Shown here piece by piece: positions 34,210-45,007 of a DNA stretch of 64,000 nucleotides; positions within the stretch are counted from its first letter, which is position 1; each line of letters starts with the position of its first letter. The position numbers and the translations under genes were made by a program. Source of the stretch: Mesodorylaimus sp. YZB2_4 (lineage: Eukaryota > Nematoda > Enoplea > Dorylaimida > Dorylaimidae); the NCBI GenBank assembly GCA_030248295.1, contig JASANH010000976.1, forward strand, positions 248,001-312,000, given 5' to 3'. The notes beneath the pieces were generated by a model. The model was given only the letters and a program-made list of their open reading frames with translations, did no database searches and had not been told where the DNA came from.

Positions 34210-35609
34210 CACTGGGCGCTAGACGTTGGGACGCGGACGTGAGGACGCAAGACAGTAGGACGCGGCGACTTCAGGACGCGGCCGTAGGGTGCAAGACAAT
34301 AGGACGCAGTTCCTGCGGACGACTCCCCCACTTGGTCCTTTCCCCACTATAATTTTTTCCCTAATGTGCATGTAACGTTACGTTTGCGAAAGTCAGCACG
34401 CGTGTGATAGGATGTGTGCAAAGACAGGCGTGTTGTACGTATGCGAGGCAGTGTAAGGTACCTACGAGTTTGCTGCTGCAGCTCATGTGCAGGGTGTTCA
34501 GGCTATGAAGTTTTCAAACTCCCTGTCCATTTCGGAAGGGATATTTGACACACTGCCGATTCGAGTGTATGCAATAGACCAGACCAGTCAGGGCATTGTT
34601 CAAGTCCTAAATGCAGTACTGCCTGACACTGGCACTCAATTTGAAAAGAGAATATATAAATTTAGGCAGTAGGGCAGTAGGGCCTTAGTGAATTTACCAG
34701 TATGGCAGCTGCAATTTTTGGCGAAGCAGTTTTCTTCCTTGCGAAAAAGTTGAGGCTCGTCTTCTTTGTCCTTGGACCAGGCGAGAGTGTCGGCCTGCAG
34801 CATCCCATCATTTACCGCCTGGTTGACGCCCTGACATTGGGAGATGGAAGCGAGATGTCAGAGGCTCAAAGCTGGGGAAGTCATCCCAGTTTACTCAAAG
34901 AAAACGCGCGAGCAGGTGAATAAAAAGCTGCAGGCTCTGATCTCCGATTTCGATAATCGTGGGAGCACTGGCAAATGATGCCAGGAGTAGCGTTCGTTCG
35001 GAAAAAAGGGTCGGGATTGAATGTTGTGGAGATGTGTGAAGAAGGGGAAGGAGAGAGGAAGGAAGTGTTCCAGAAGGGCAAGCTGGAGAAACTTATGCGG
35101 ATGATTGAACTGGTAAGGAGGAAGGAAGGGATTTGTTTGCTAATTGGTGACTAATTCTATGCTTTTTTACTTGCATGATTTTTAATGCAATGATAAATAC
35201 TGCGCAAGAAATTTTTGGCTGTACATTTGTTGGCTACTTGGGGTGGGTTGTAGGTTACCTATAGAGAGTTAAAAGTGAAAAAAAACAACTCTGAAAATCT
35301 CGATCCCAGCCTGGATTAAGCGAATCCCGATCCCGATCCCGAACGAACGTTAGCCAGGAGATCACGTAAACAAATAAACCAGAAACGAAAGTGGGAGGCC
35401 CAAGATCATCTATGCACAACCAGTTGGAAGATAAGGTCGAGCCAGGTGCAACGATGCAGGAACTGCGTCCTATTGTCTTGAGTCTATGGCCGCGTCCAAT
35501 TGTCCAAGTCCCAATCTCTGCATTATAAAGTCGGCGAGTCCTACTGTCTTGCGTCCCAATGTCCGCGTCCTAATGTCTGCGGCCTAGTGTCTTGCGGCCT
35601 TGCGCAGCC
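34210..35609. mobile_element. Foldback-like element with repetitive inverted ends
   Basis: The left end (about 34216-34313) is built of units such as 'ggacgcaagacagtaggacg' and ends 'gacaataggacgcagttcct'. The right end (about 35457-35609) carries the same units in inverted orientation, starting 'aggaactgcgtcctattgtc'. About 1.1 kb lies between, including 34702-34923, an open frame without a recognisable domain. Repetitive inverted ends around unrelated sequence are the hallmark of foldback-type DNA elements. Target duplications were not found. Confidence 0.6.
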
Positions 35610-36185
35610 TAGCTCTCGCATTGTTTGCAACTTGGCGAGTCAGAGTCATGCAAAGTCAGATGTACAAGGCCAGCGACAGACTTACTGAATCGCAATCGAA
35701 TACCGGTTCCGACTCTGAGCACGGGCTTACTAGACTGCCATCCTCAGCTGGAACACAACTGCGGCCACCTGCTGGTCGTGATTGATGACCCAAGCAAGCA
35801 CTGGGGGACCAACGCCTACAGTACCAGCTGAGCCGCTGAGGCTCCTCTGATATGCCGAAGTTCACTTTTTAGGGATGCCATGTAATTTACGACATCCTAT
35901 TTGGCAAGAAAATTCTTCATCCCGTCTTTGAGTAGATCTCACGGCCAGACGAATCGCCTCAAACTACTTATGGTCTGCTAATTTCTCAATACAGTTTCGT
36001 GGGTTTTTCGTGAAATTGTCGAATTCCATGCCCCTTCCTGTCCTCTACACTCTAAACTAACTATCTGCTCAGGTTTTCGTGAGGCAGATGAGTCATGTTC
36101 AGAATGACTTGAATTCAAAAGCAGTCACATCCCAAGACACACAAAAATTCGAAGCTGAACACTATCATCGCCAGGCTAGCAGCCA

Positions 36186-37064
36186 TTACAAACCATGCTT
36201 TATCCTTCTATCGCGCAAGAATTGCAAGTAGTCTTCTCCATGACCAAATCCCATATGTCGCTGGGGTTTGCCATCTCTGGTTCGAACAGCAGGTGGCTGG
36301 CCTTCCTCGAGACGAAGAAATATGTCGGAATAAACATACTCAACTTCGCCCCAACGCTCACGTGCGTGCCGTCGAATACCTTTGATCACCAAGCTTTTCT
36401 GGACGAAGCATTCGGCTAAAACGGAAGACTCGTAGAAATACAGTGGGGGGGGGGGGGGGGGGAATGTTATGACCGACTTCTTCTCACAGTCCACACCGAA
36501 AGGCGCGAGCTTGCCCGCTCTGCATCTCTTAATTTTAACTAAGGGGTACAGAGTTGCCTTTTTCAATTCGTACTCACCAATCCACAAATTCGATCGATAT
36601 TCGATCCCATGCTCTTCCATTGCTTGATTGACTGCGTCCTTGAGGAATTGCCTCATAATGATAGCTCCTTTTCGTGGAAGGTGCTGCAGTTGCTTATCAG
36701 CCTCGCCCACCGACAATCCGCTCACCAAATGGCAGACATAAAACAATTTTTTCGGGCTATGCTTTACATGCTCAGCCACTTGAAACACTTCGCCCATCTT
36801 CTTCTCGCCATCCGGATATCGATAGTCGGGGCGCCAAACTACTTGATCATAATACTTGAACTGCTCAAGCAGATTTCCTCCGCGTCGAAATCGGGGCTCA
36901 AACGAATTATCGTTTTCGTACAGTTCAAGCATGCGATGACGTTTCAAATCCCATTCAGGCGCGTGGAAGTCCTTGTGCACATATCGACAACTGAGAGCAG
37001 CATCGACCCCGACCACCGTTCGAATCAAACGTTGACTTAAACCTGCAAAACCGCGTTTCAACAT
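36186..37064 (-). CDS. MRPL22: Mitochondrial ribosomal protein L22 (uL22m)
   Basis: Component of the large subunit of the mitochondrial ribosome, near the exit tunnel. Exon 1 runs to 36488 and exon 2 covers 36415-36186, giving 268 residues. The N-terminus is basic and amphipathic (MLKRGFAGLSQRLIRTVVG), a likely mitochondrial targeting sequence. The uL22 core follows, with KKLFYVCHLVSGLSVGEADK, RKGAIIMRQFLKDAVNQAME, NLWIGEYELKKATLYPLVKI and the RRHARERWGEVEYVYSDIF motif. The intron contains a run of 17 C (minus strand) and ends TTTTAG. The start is placed at 37064 because TTTTCAG directly precedes that ATG; an in-frame ATG five codons upstream overlaps the acceptor. It lies about 110 bases downstream of the RARS2 stop on the same strand. 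Confidence 0.92.
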   Translation of the reverse strand: MLKRGFAGLSQRLIRTVVGVDAALSCRYVHKDFHAPEWDLKRHRMLELYENDNSFEPRFRRGGNLLEQFKYYDQVVWRPDYRYPDGEKKMGEVFQVAEHVKHSPKKLFYVCHLVSGLSVGEADKQLQHLPRKGAIIMRQFLKDAVNQAMEEHGIEYRSNLWIGEYELKKATLYPLVKIKRCRAGKLAPFGVDCEKKSVITFPPPPPPLYFYESSVLAECFVQKSLVIKGIRRHARERWGEVEYVYSDIFLRLEEGQPPAVRTRDGKPQRHMGFGHGEDYLQFLRDRRIKHGL

Positions 37065-37071
37065 CTGAAAA
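37065..37071 (-). promoter_or_regulatory. Trans-splice acceptor at MRPL22 start
   Basis: On the minus strand the bases read TTTTCAG immediately followed by ATG. TTTTCAG is the nematode 3' splice consensus, no matching upstream cis exon exists, and the RARS2 stop lies about 105 bases before it. This is the classical layout for spliced-leader addition to a downstream operon gene. Confidence 0.6.
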
Positions 37072-37176
37072 GAAAGCATCCAAATAAAATCATCAGTCTT
37101 CTCATTTCGATTAAGGAATTACAACCGTTTTGAACGGAATAAAACATGAAAAGGCAATATTAGAATAATCTTTACT

Positions 37177-40100
37177 TTAAATTTTTGCTAACGGTTTAGC
37201 GCCTAATAATCGAATACCAAGACCTAACACTTTCCTAGCTACGTCAAAAAGCAAAAGTCTCGACGACTTTAACGAGGCCGATGGCGCATCGACCAATCTT
37301 AAATTTCTGACGCCATTACCACACATTTGCCTCAACTCGAACAAATGGCGAGTCAGCGGATACAACTCCAATTTGTCAATCGACTGCCTCAACGCAGGCG
37401 CAAGATTACGAGAAATATGACCAATGATCGCCAAGGCTTGTTTTTCATTCATCGATCTCCGAAACGTGTCCAAGTCGACCGACGGATTCTTGCATTGTTC
37501 GCACAGGGACGAAAGGCGGCAGAACGTCTTTTGCAAAGCGACACCGCCATCCATATTGGTTTGTAGAATGTATTTCCAATCGAACTTGTATCCTTCGATG
37601 AGCGAGTTTCGTAGATCGTTGACGATCATACAACTTAGCGTCAATTGTTCACCCATTAGTCGTCTCTCCAACGTCCCAGCTGGTACCTTGGTGTGTATAT
37701 CCGGTTGAAGCACATCCGTTTCGGCTCGTTTAGCGCCTTCTTCCAGAATATCGTCAACAAATATCGTTTTGCCTTTCCGGGTGCTCATGCCTCGAACACG
37801 ACCGACTCTAATGTGCCTTATTTTATCGGCTACGTCTGGGCGGCCAATTTTACAAAGAACGTCCTGCAAGACAATCAGATATCGGAGGTATATTTTGCAC
37901 GCTTACGCGTTGCCTATGAAGTGGTTACAGCCAACGTAAATTAGTTGCAAGGAACCCCGTCACAAGCACTACAATTTCGTTGCTTGTGACCACGATGTTA
38001 CACTAAGCCAAAGACATTCTGCCACTAAGCCAAAGACATTCTGCTTACCAAGGCCATAATAGTGCTAGGAATTCTCTAGCCCGGTATACTGTATCTAGTC
38101 TAGTTTTGCGAGCTCTTTTGTGCGGCCTATGGCCTATGGTGGGGTTCTACAGCGTATACAATACTGTATTCTGTTCCCCTCTTCGTGTCTTCAGATCGGC
38201 TGGGTTCTGTTGTCTCTCCATACTTTTGAAAACCATGGGCAATGTCTGACGATAAGACAATTGTCGTTATCGCCTAGTAACCGGCAATCGATAATGCAAT
38301 TATCAGCCGATAAGCCAGATGATAAAAAAGTTTCGAAACTCACATTAAAATTTTTTGAAATACAACTTTGAATTTTGGGGGCTGGAAATTTAAGTTTCGG
38401 TCATACCATCACCCTTTATTCACGCATTTTTTAAATTTCGCAACCCTAATTCCCGCAAAAACCCACAGCAAATTCAAACCAGTCTTGAAGCACGACTTCA
38501 AAGGACTCGAGACTACATTGCAACCTCCGAATTACAGATTTTCTTACTCTTTTTCGCGCATGTTAGACCCAATACAGTATTGGGATGTATTGTACTGAAC
38601 AGTACGTGAAACTTGTAGAAATAATCATGCGACAGTGCCAGGCGGCGGACATACTGTAAGTACCAAAATCCAGCAAGTCTGGGCAGGGTCTGGATTTGGA
38701 TGAGACCGTAACTCATAAATTAGGAAACTTTCCTCTTCTTTCAATAACCTTAGCTTAAATTTAGTTCACTAAAAATCCTAAAGGTACAGCATGCGTAGGC
38801 ACACCGTTGAACCTTACATGAGACTTTAGAACCATTTTGTAACATTTGACTAATTTTGGGAGGCCACACAAAATTAGACGCAACCCTAGCCTCTATATAC
38901 TGGGCAAGAGGGCTCCTTGCACTATTATGGCGTAGGTAACATCGGGGTCACAAGGAACGAAATCGTGGTGCTTGTGACGGGGTTCCCTGCAACTAATTTA
39001 CGTTGGCTGTGACCCCGTCACAAGCAACGCGCCGGAGCGGCTACACATACCTGGATATCGAATGTGTCTCAAAAAAAAAAGTCACCCTTACCTTCAGTTC
39101 CTGAAAATGCATAGTTTGGCTTCGATCCGTAACGTAGATCAGCTTGGTACAGAACAATTGATCCGATCGATACAAGGCCGTGTACACGTCTCGAGTGAGG
39201 TACAGAGTCGTCCCATCGCTTTTAGTCAATGGAATAAATCGCGTGTGTTCGCCTTGGGTGAAACGAATGCCGACGAGATTGTCGTTTACTCGTTCCAAAA
39301 CGTTCCGTTTGACCAAATCCTAAAAAAGGCAATGTTAAATAAAGTGAAAGCATAAAATAAACGACCAAACCTCTATCAGAGACCTCGCAGGCAGAGCAGC
39401 GCCATGCTCGCTTTCCCAGGCATCGAATTGCACATTCAACCGAGAATAAAGCTTCTTCAAGTCCTGAACGCTTTCTTCCACAACACGGCGCCAAAACTGC
39501 AGGGCCGACTCGTCACGTCCATCCTCCAATCGCGCAAAGTAATCCAACGCTTTTTGACGAAATTGCGGGTCAGCTTCTGCTCGCTCGTTCGCTTCGACAT
39601 AGATATTAAAATATTGTCGCATACGATTCGAATTCGACGATTTTAGGCCCTCGATGATATCGCTTTGTTCGCTTGAGAGCCATTCGTAAGCAGCGGCTAG
39701 CAATCCAAATTGTGTTCCCCAATCCCCCAAGTAGTTTATGCGGATAACGTCGTGTCCGCTGGATATTGCCAAATTTGAGATAGCTCTGAAAAGTGGGTAG
39801 AAAGCATGTGGATGTGAACCATCATAAAAGTATCATCAAGAAAAAAGGATTTACAAAAAGGCTCTCAAAAGGCTTGCTTTTCTATTTCTCAAATATTAAA
39901 TTTTCTTGTCAAACAAAACGTCTTCACAAAAAATACTTTAAAAATACTGCGGTACTGCAGCATCAAAGCAAAGGTAGACTCTATGCATGATTAACAGCTG
40001 GATTAAATGCGTATACTCTTCATACTGTAAACATATAATAGGACATAAGCCCTAACGCCAAAGCAAATAGTAGGCCCTGCCTATACCTAACTAACGGAAA

Positions 40101-40512
40101 AACGGAAACAAGAAACTCACCGACCGATAATCGTCGACCGAAGGTGGCCCACATGAAATGGTTTCGCGACATTTGGCGAGCTAAAATCGATCCCGATCTT
40201 TTCACGCTTTTGATCCCTCGCTTTATCTTCACTTGAATCAAAATCGAGAATTCGTTTCACAAAGTCGTTCTGCTCGAAAGTCGGTGATTCGATAAATTCG
40301 TCCACTCCGGATAGAATGAAATTCAACGCATAAAACCGTTCAATATCGCTAGAAGTAACGGGATTATTTACGATATCATCACTCGCTGCTGTTTCCTCTT
40401 CATGCATGGTTGCAACTTCAAAAGTTCGACCGACGATTTCTAGGCAGTAATTATCGATTTTGCTTGGTTTCGCGGTCTCAGCAGACAACTTTTGACTTCT
40501 TATGACATTCAT
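37177..40512 (-). CDS. RARS2: Arginyl-tRNA synthetase, mitochondrial type
   Basis: Class I aminoacyl-tRNA synthetase charging tRNA-Arg. Four exons keep frame: 40512-40121, 39785-39371, 39319-39092 and 37863-37177, giving 573 residues, close to RARS2 (578). The signature [20 protein letters not shown] contains the HIGH motif as [36 protein letters not shown] and the KMSKS-equivalent [14 protein letters not shown] follow. The C-terminal end [15 protein letters not shown] matches the RARS2 tail rather than the cytosolic enzyme, which also has a longer N-terminus. The first exon encodes about 90 residues before the catalytic domain and no obvious targeting peptide, so localisation is by homology. 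Intron 3 (1.2 kb) carries an inverted-repeat element, and a second element sits 12 bases upstream of the ATG. It is probably the first gene of an operon with MRPL22. Confidence 0.93.
37907..39030. mobile_element. Inverted-repeat DNA element in RARS2 intron 3
   Basis: Imperfect terminal inverted repeats of about 95 bases lie at 37907-38001 and 38936-39030. Shared blocks include 'cagccaacgtaaattagttg' and 'ggaaccccgtcacaagca', in opposite orientation. No transposase frame lies between, so the element is non-autonomous. A 22-bp unit (cactaagccaaagacattct + gc) is tandemly duplicated at 38001-38022 and 38023-38044. No target duplication was recognised. Confidence 0.75.
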
Positions 40513-40532
40513 GAATTCCTTGCACTATCCGG

Positions 40533-41803
40533 TTCTCTGTGCGACAGAGTATCCACGCGGGCTGATGTGCGTAGGATACTCTGTCAACTTTCGCCACCCT
40601 GAGAGCGGCCTTGAGGGTCTGCTCCAGGGTCGCTCTCGCGCGTCCTAGCAGACATGTGTATGAATGCGCGAACTGTGCGCGGCCGAGTGGGTACTGTAAC
40701 CGCTGTAGTTTCAGATTTTCGCTCGTGTTTTACCATTTTTTGCCTTCTTTTTCCATTCGTGCGACTCAAGCAAGCAAAAATCACAAAACGAAAAATGCGC
40801 AAATTCAAATTCAGACCAACAGGCACATCGTTTTCTTTACATTCATCATGGAGACAAAAATACAAAATGCGAACACAGATGAAACAAAGAAAAACTAGTT
40901 CGATTCATCAATGTGATCTCAACAGAAGTGGGTTCTAAAACAAAAATTGTCATCTCTTAGTCTCGAGAACATTTTTAATATTGAAAAACTCACCTTTGTC
41001 TTACAATATTCCAATCGACAAGCTTACTGTAGGCCTAATTCCGCCTTTTCGTAATTCGTCGTATTGTAAAGCACCGATCTATAAAAGAGCATAATGAATA
41101 AACAACCTAGAAAAGTTAGCGACTGTATCAGTAAAATTGAAACTACTAATGCACATCATTGTTTTCCCCAGAGCAAGAAAGTGACTACGTGAGTCCTCGA
41201 ATTTTACATAAACGGGCGGTTAATCTTCACTGATTCTCACTTCCTTCCTACATTATTTTCTTTTCTTCGATAGGCCTACTGAAAAATTCCCCTAAATCCT
41301 TAAAGGATACAAACAGTTCTCAGAATGACGAAAAAAACCACGCTTTCGTGAATTCATAAACTATCTCACCTGTCTTTCTTCGCTTCGAGAATAAAAAATG
41401 TTCCGAAGTTTGATGCGATTACATACAGGCGAAATTTTTCATGATTTGTTCCCCCCAAACGGAACCTTTCCCTAAAACTAAAAACAAAAAATGAAGTAAA
41501 AATCGAATTCACAATAGCAATAATTCATTTCAGGTACTTCTAGCTACATTTCACGCAAAAAATTCCAATAAAACAAAGTTTCTCGCCAAGGTTCGCTCCA
41601 GGGTCTGCTCTTTCCATGCAGAGCATGACCCTCGCCAGGGTCTGCTCCGCCGTGGAGAGCATAACCCTCGGGAGAGCACCCTGGAGCACACCCTCGGCCT
41701 ATCCTACAGCACACAGGACAGGATCCTGTCCAACGAGGGTGGCGAAAGTTGACAGAGTATCCTACGCACATCAGCCCGCGTGGATACTCTGTCGCACAGA
41801 GAA
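40533..41803. mobile_element. Non-autonomous DNA transposon with 68-bp perfect inverted repeats and 8-bp target duplication
   Basis: The left end (40533-40600) and the right end (41736-41803) are exact reverse complements over 68 bases, starting ttctctgtgcgacagagtat. The element is flanked by the direct repeat ctatccgg at 40525-40532 and 41804-41811. Within each terminal repeat gacagagtatcc and ggatactctgtc are inverted about a 19-base spacer, so each end can form its own hairpin. The interior has no transposase frame. An 8-bp duplication fits hAT-like or related superfamilies. It sits 12 bases (excluding the 8-bp duplication) upstream of the RARS2 ATG, in what must be its 5'UTR or promoter. 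Confidence 0.9.
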
Positions 41804-41963
41804 CTATCCGGTTTCAGGCTTTACTCAGGAATGATTGAAACACGTGTCAAAACAGTTTGAATCTAATAATAAGCTTTTATTGTGACCGCGTGTCATGCTA
41901 ACACACATTTAAAGTGATCTACTCATGATTTGCAAGATCTCTCTCCGTGACTTAATCGCCATT

Positions 41964-42893
41964 TCAATCAACATTTTCCTTTTCTAATGATCGCTTCTTG
42001 AACCACATAACCGCCGCTGGTGATGCTTCAATCCATTGGAGTATCTCTAAAAAATGGTCAATAAATCGCTTGAGAGCACTTTGTTATTTAAATTTGCGAT
42101 CATCTGATGACACTTATCTTTACATAGTATCCAATATCTTAATTTGGAAACTACCGTGGTGAAACGAAACCAAGAGGGCAGATTCAAATAGCAAGGGATA
42201 GATTTGCATAAACTAACCTCTATTCTTGGCCTCTGGACGAGCACCACTACTGCTTCGACCGTGTCTTCCACCGAGAAATATGCGGCGGCCATCGTCGGTT
42301 TGGCGAAGATTTGCCAGAGTGAGAGCAGAGTCGCCTAAAAAGGATCATCTGTATTCATCGAATAGGAAGAGGGCATAATTAATGTGGTGAAGGAGCCGAC
42401 TTCAGTGCTCACAGAATTCTGACGATGAGTGCGAAGCGGCTGGCAGCCATGACAGCGGAACCATTTGCAGGTTCGAGTCACGTCGAGAAATGTGCCTAGA
42501 CTCGGTAAGAAGTTCGGTTAAATCGTTCTATTCCAACCATTCAGTTCCTATCCGACTGTGATACATCATGAACTGCTAGTTGTCACAGCCCCAGCCCAAT
42601 ACGCTTCCTCTGTGTGAGCTCTCACTTCTGTCTTATCATCATTTTGCTGGCGTTTAATCCCGCTTTGGGGCAGGCCCCCTCTTCTGCACCTCTGTGTCAC
42701 GGCTTCTACAATTTGTCCTTCGTCTTCCACTCCAAGCATGCCACGCCCAACCTTCACATCCAGAGCAGCCCTCAATACCTGTCAACAGCCCATTGCCGCC
42801 GGCCATGAATCGCTTTCTCATTCCAAGCGTGCAAACATTAGAGATGGTCAAAAAAAGAATGAAGACCGAGAATAAACTTCGCGTTGACGCCAT
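41964..42893 (-). CDS. Short secreted peptide precursor (possible neuropeptide or peptide hormone)
   Basis: Three exons keep frame: 42893-42779, 42334-42218 and 42046-41964, giving 104 residues. The first exon is a clear signal peptide (ASTRSLFSVFILFLTISNVC). It is followed at once by a basic site, MRKR, then FMAGGNGLLTGDSALTLANL. The last exon encodes EILQWIEASPAAVMWF followed by KKR and an acidic tail. Acceptors are good (TTTTTAG in both cases) and donors are GTATTG and GTTAGT. Small size, secretion and dibasic or tribasic sites fit a propeptide cut by convertases; a mature peptide between MRKR and KKR is one reading. No cysteines remain after the signal peptide. The family was not recognised. 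An upstream in-frame ATG at 42920 exists but would give a longer, charged N-terminus. Confidence 0.55.
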
Positions 42894-43267
42894 GGAACCC
42901 TTTCGTTTGGCGTCCTTCAAACGAGTCGCACGACCTCTCAGTTCGAGATGAATACAGACTTGGGCGCACGAGAGCTGTTGATGGCTGACAATGAGTCTGG
43001 CTTACAGCTCTCTAAATCAACCACGTTGCAAAGCTGTAACAGGATGCTAAGTAAACGGATGACAGATTAATGCATCGGCAGAAGGTCTGATCGTGAGTGA
43101 GCACTATGGCCATGGATCGATAACTAGGCCGTAATTAGGAAAGCATGTCCGCGTCTCCTCTACCTCGAAAAACTTCCACTGAAAAATATCACTACGAAGT
43201 GTCCTTGCATGGAAAGTAATTTGGGCATCTTCAGCTTGCTTTTTCCAGAATGCCGAGAAAATGGAGC

Positions 43268-43757
43268 CTAATCGAGGCGGGGCACTGAAGCTTCATCAAA
43301 GTAATCATATTTGCTGTGAAAGCGACGTAAAAGACTCAACGTCGTCGCGAAGGCCACGGGCAGATGATGTAGAGGAATATTTTGGTCAGATCTTCTTACG
43401 ACGGCGGAGCGCAGGTGAATCCCGAGAAACCAAATGAGCCTCGGAAAAAACGGAGCGTCGCATAAGCCTACCGTCAATTGAGTCAACGCGTCTGTGGGGG
43501 TGTGGGGACTTGGCGTTTGTCTACTCGTTGTGCTTAGTGCAAAGTGGCAAATGATGGAGATCGGTTTGGCAAACCTGTGTCCCGCCTCTGACACCACTCC
43601 AGGCGTGGGACCCACCGAATACCATCAACAAGGCATGGGGTCGGCTGTCGAACATTGGCATGGCACAGAGCTCATACATTATTTTGCGATAAACCTGTGT
43701 CAAGTCCTCATGGACAGCTGATCTCGATTCACAAAGATAGAAGCCTTCCCTGTTCAT
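43268..43757 (-). CDS. Unrecognised small two-exon gene (candidate)
   Basis: Exon A (43757-43616) and exon B (43491-43268) join in phase to give 121 residues starting MNREGFYLCESRSAVHEDLT. A 3' splice site (AAATACAG) lies one base before the ATG, compatible with trans-splicing or with an upstream exon. The donor is GTGGGT and the acceptor CCCACAG. The product contains a hydrophobic stretch (PFFPRLIWFLGIHL) and is otherwise without recognisable domain. An antisense open frame at 43494-43721 competes with this reading. Evidence is splice geometry and frame only. Confidence 0.3.
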
Positions 43758-43829
43758 TCTGTATTTGGAAATGACATACAGGAGGCTTACAGTATCACGC
43801 ACATGCGGACATACCATATACAGTATTCA

Positions 43830-43864
43830 CTTCTATGCCCCGGGTCTAAACCGGGGCATAGAAG
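43830..43864. repeat. Perfect 14-bp inverted repeat (hairpin)
   Basis: cttctatgccccgg and ccggggcatagaag are exact reverse complements separated by 7 bases (gtctaaa). The stem is GC-rich at its loop end. It lies just upstream of the candidate small gene. Confidence 0.85.
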
Positions 43865-44269
43865 CAATCATTGACAGTCCGGGCTTAAAGATTGATACTA
43901 AAACCACATTGCTGCTGTACATACCTCGAGATTTTAAAAATAACTCTTCATAATCTCTGACACCTTTCGAAAAGCTTGCAAAACGGTGTACTCGGCTACC
44001 TCATAAGAGAAACAAACAAGGATACTCCACGACCGATTGTACCGGATAGGTGAAAAGTGACATGGTAATTTTTACTGGGAGGAAGGGGAGATCTAGACAG
44101 AAGAAATGGACTACATTGGATTCGAGAAAGAACCAGAATACGAACACGACCTTAACGAAGAAACATGTGACGAATAAAGCAGCACAGGCAGCATCCACTG
44201 ACAGAGCTATGAAAGACCTCGCCTGCCCTCTGATGGTCACCCTTTGTAACTTCCCCCCCCCCCCCGCTT

Positions 44270-44420
44270 GGTAGACCATGGCGAGCAGGAGAAAGTGATC
44301 GATACTCTACCCTGACTGGGAGACGTCAACCACTCGGGCTGATGTTTCAGCCGTAGGAATAGTCGCAAGACTTGTCTCGTGCCGCTGACTTCGGCCGGCC
44401 ACCTCCTTCCTACGCCAGCC
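44270..44420 (+). repeat. Dispersed repeat, copy B
   Basis: Matches 5611-5782 in the same orientation, with shared 'gccgtaggaatagtcgcaag' and 'gggagacgtcaacc'. It starts right after a poly-C run. Confidence 0.65.
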
Positions 44421-44899
44421 AGTAAGTACACTATCGCTTTCGTGTTCGACTGTTTTGCGGCAGAAGCAGTGGGGTCGAATCAAATCTAGCCTCATCGATG
44501 CCTTTTGCTTTTCTGGGTCTCAGTTCATAGATCAGCCTGGAAAGCCGAGTTCGTCGAAACTGACCGGGGCTCACGAGGTCACTGGTTCATGTTCTTACGA
44601 GTCACTCGCGGTCAGAGAAGTTTACATTGGCCGGGACCGTGGCTTAATACCTCTCACACTGGGCGCGCCCTTACAGGGGAGGGTCCTGAATTGGAGTGGA
44701 CATACAGCACGGAAGTTTTCAGACAGTCTTTCGAGTGTCGCTTCTTAATATGTTCTTTGACTGATATATGTATGCTTATAGATATGTGCTGTTTCCCTCG
44801 TGTATCCACGATTTTAGTGCGCTGAAGCGTTTACGTGAGGAATAAACAGTACAGTACAGGGTTCGACTCCCGCCTCAGTAAAAAGTAATTGTCAAATAT

Positions 44900-44963
44900 G
44901 TGTTCATTAGCTCTCGAGTGCGCTGTATGGTGCTTGACTATGGATAAAATATGACATGACGCG
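44900..44963 (+). repeat. 3' tail of a non-LTR retrotransposon
   Basis: 'aaatatgtgttc', 'cgagtgcgctgta', 'tgcttgacta' and 'ataaaatatgacatgac' parallel the copy at the left edge of the window almost base for base. Only the 3' end is present. Confidence 0.6.
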
Positions 44964-45007
44964 ACCAGTTCCACTCGAGCACGGCACTCAGCGAGGGTCA
45001 CAGGCCA

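Larger units (their letters stand above)
43865..45007. other. Repeat-derived stretch
   Basis: Contains poly-C at 44252-44265, repeat copy B (44270-44420), a segment 44570-44610 that recurs inverted near 51250-51290 ('cgagtgactcgta' against 'tacgagtcactcg'), and a LINE tail. The frame at 44001-44279 (minus) is hydrophobic but has no supporting splice sites. Confidence 0.45.

Noticed and set aside
43494..43721. Plus-strand frame with a hydrophobic N-terminus
   Set aside because: Begins at a non-ATG codon and is antisense to a reading with matching splice sites; left as an alternative only.
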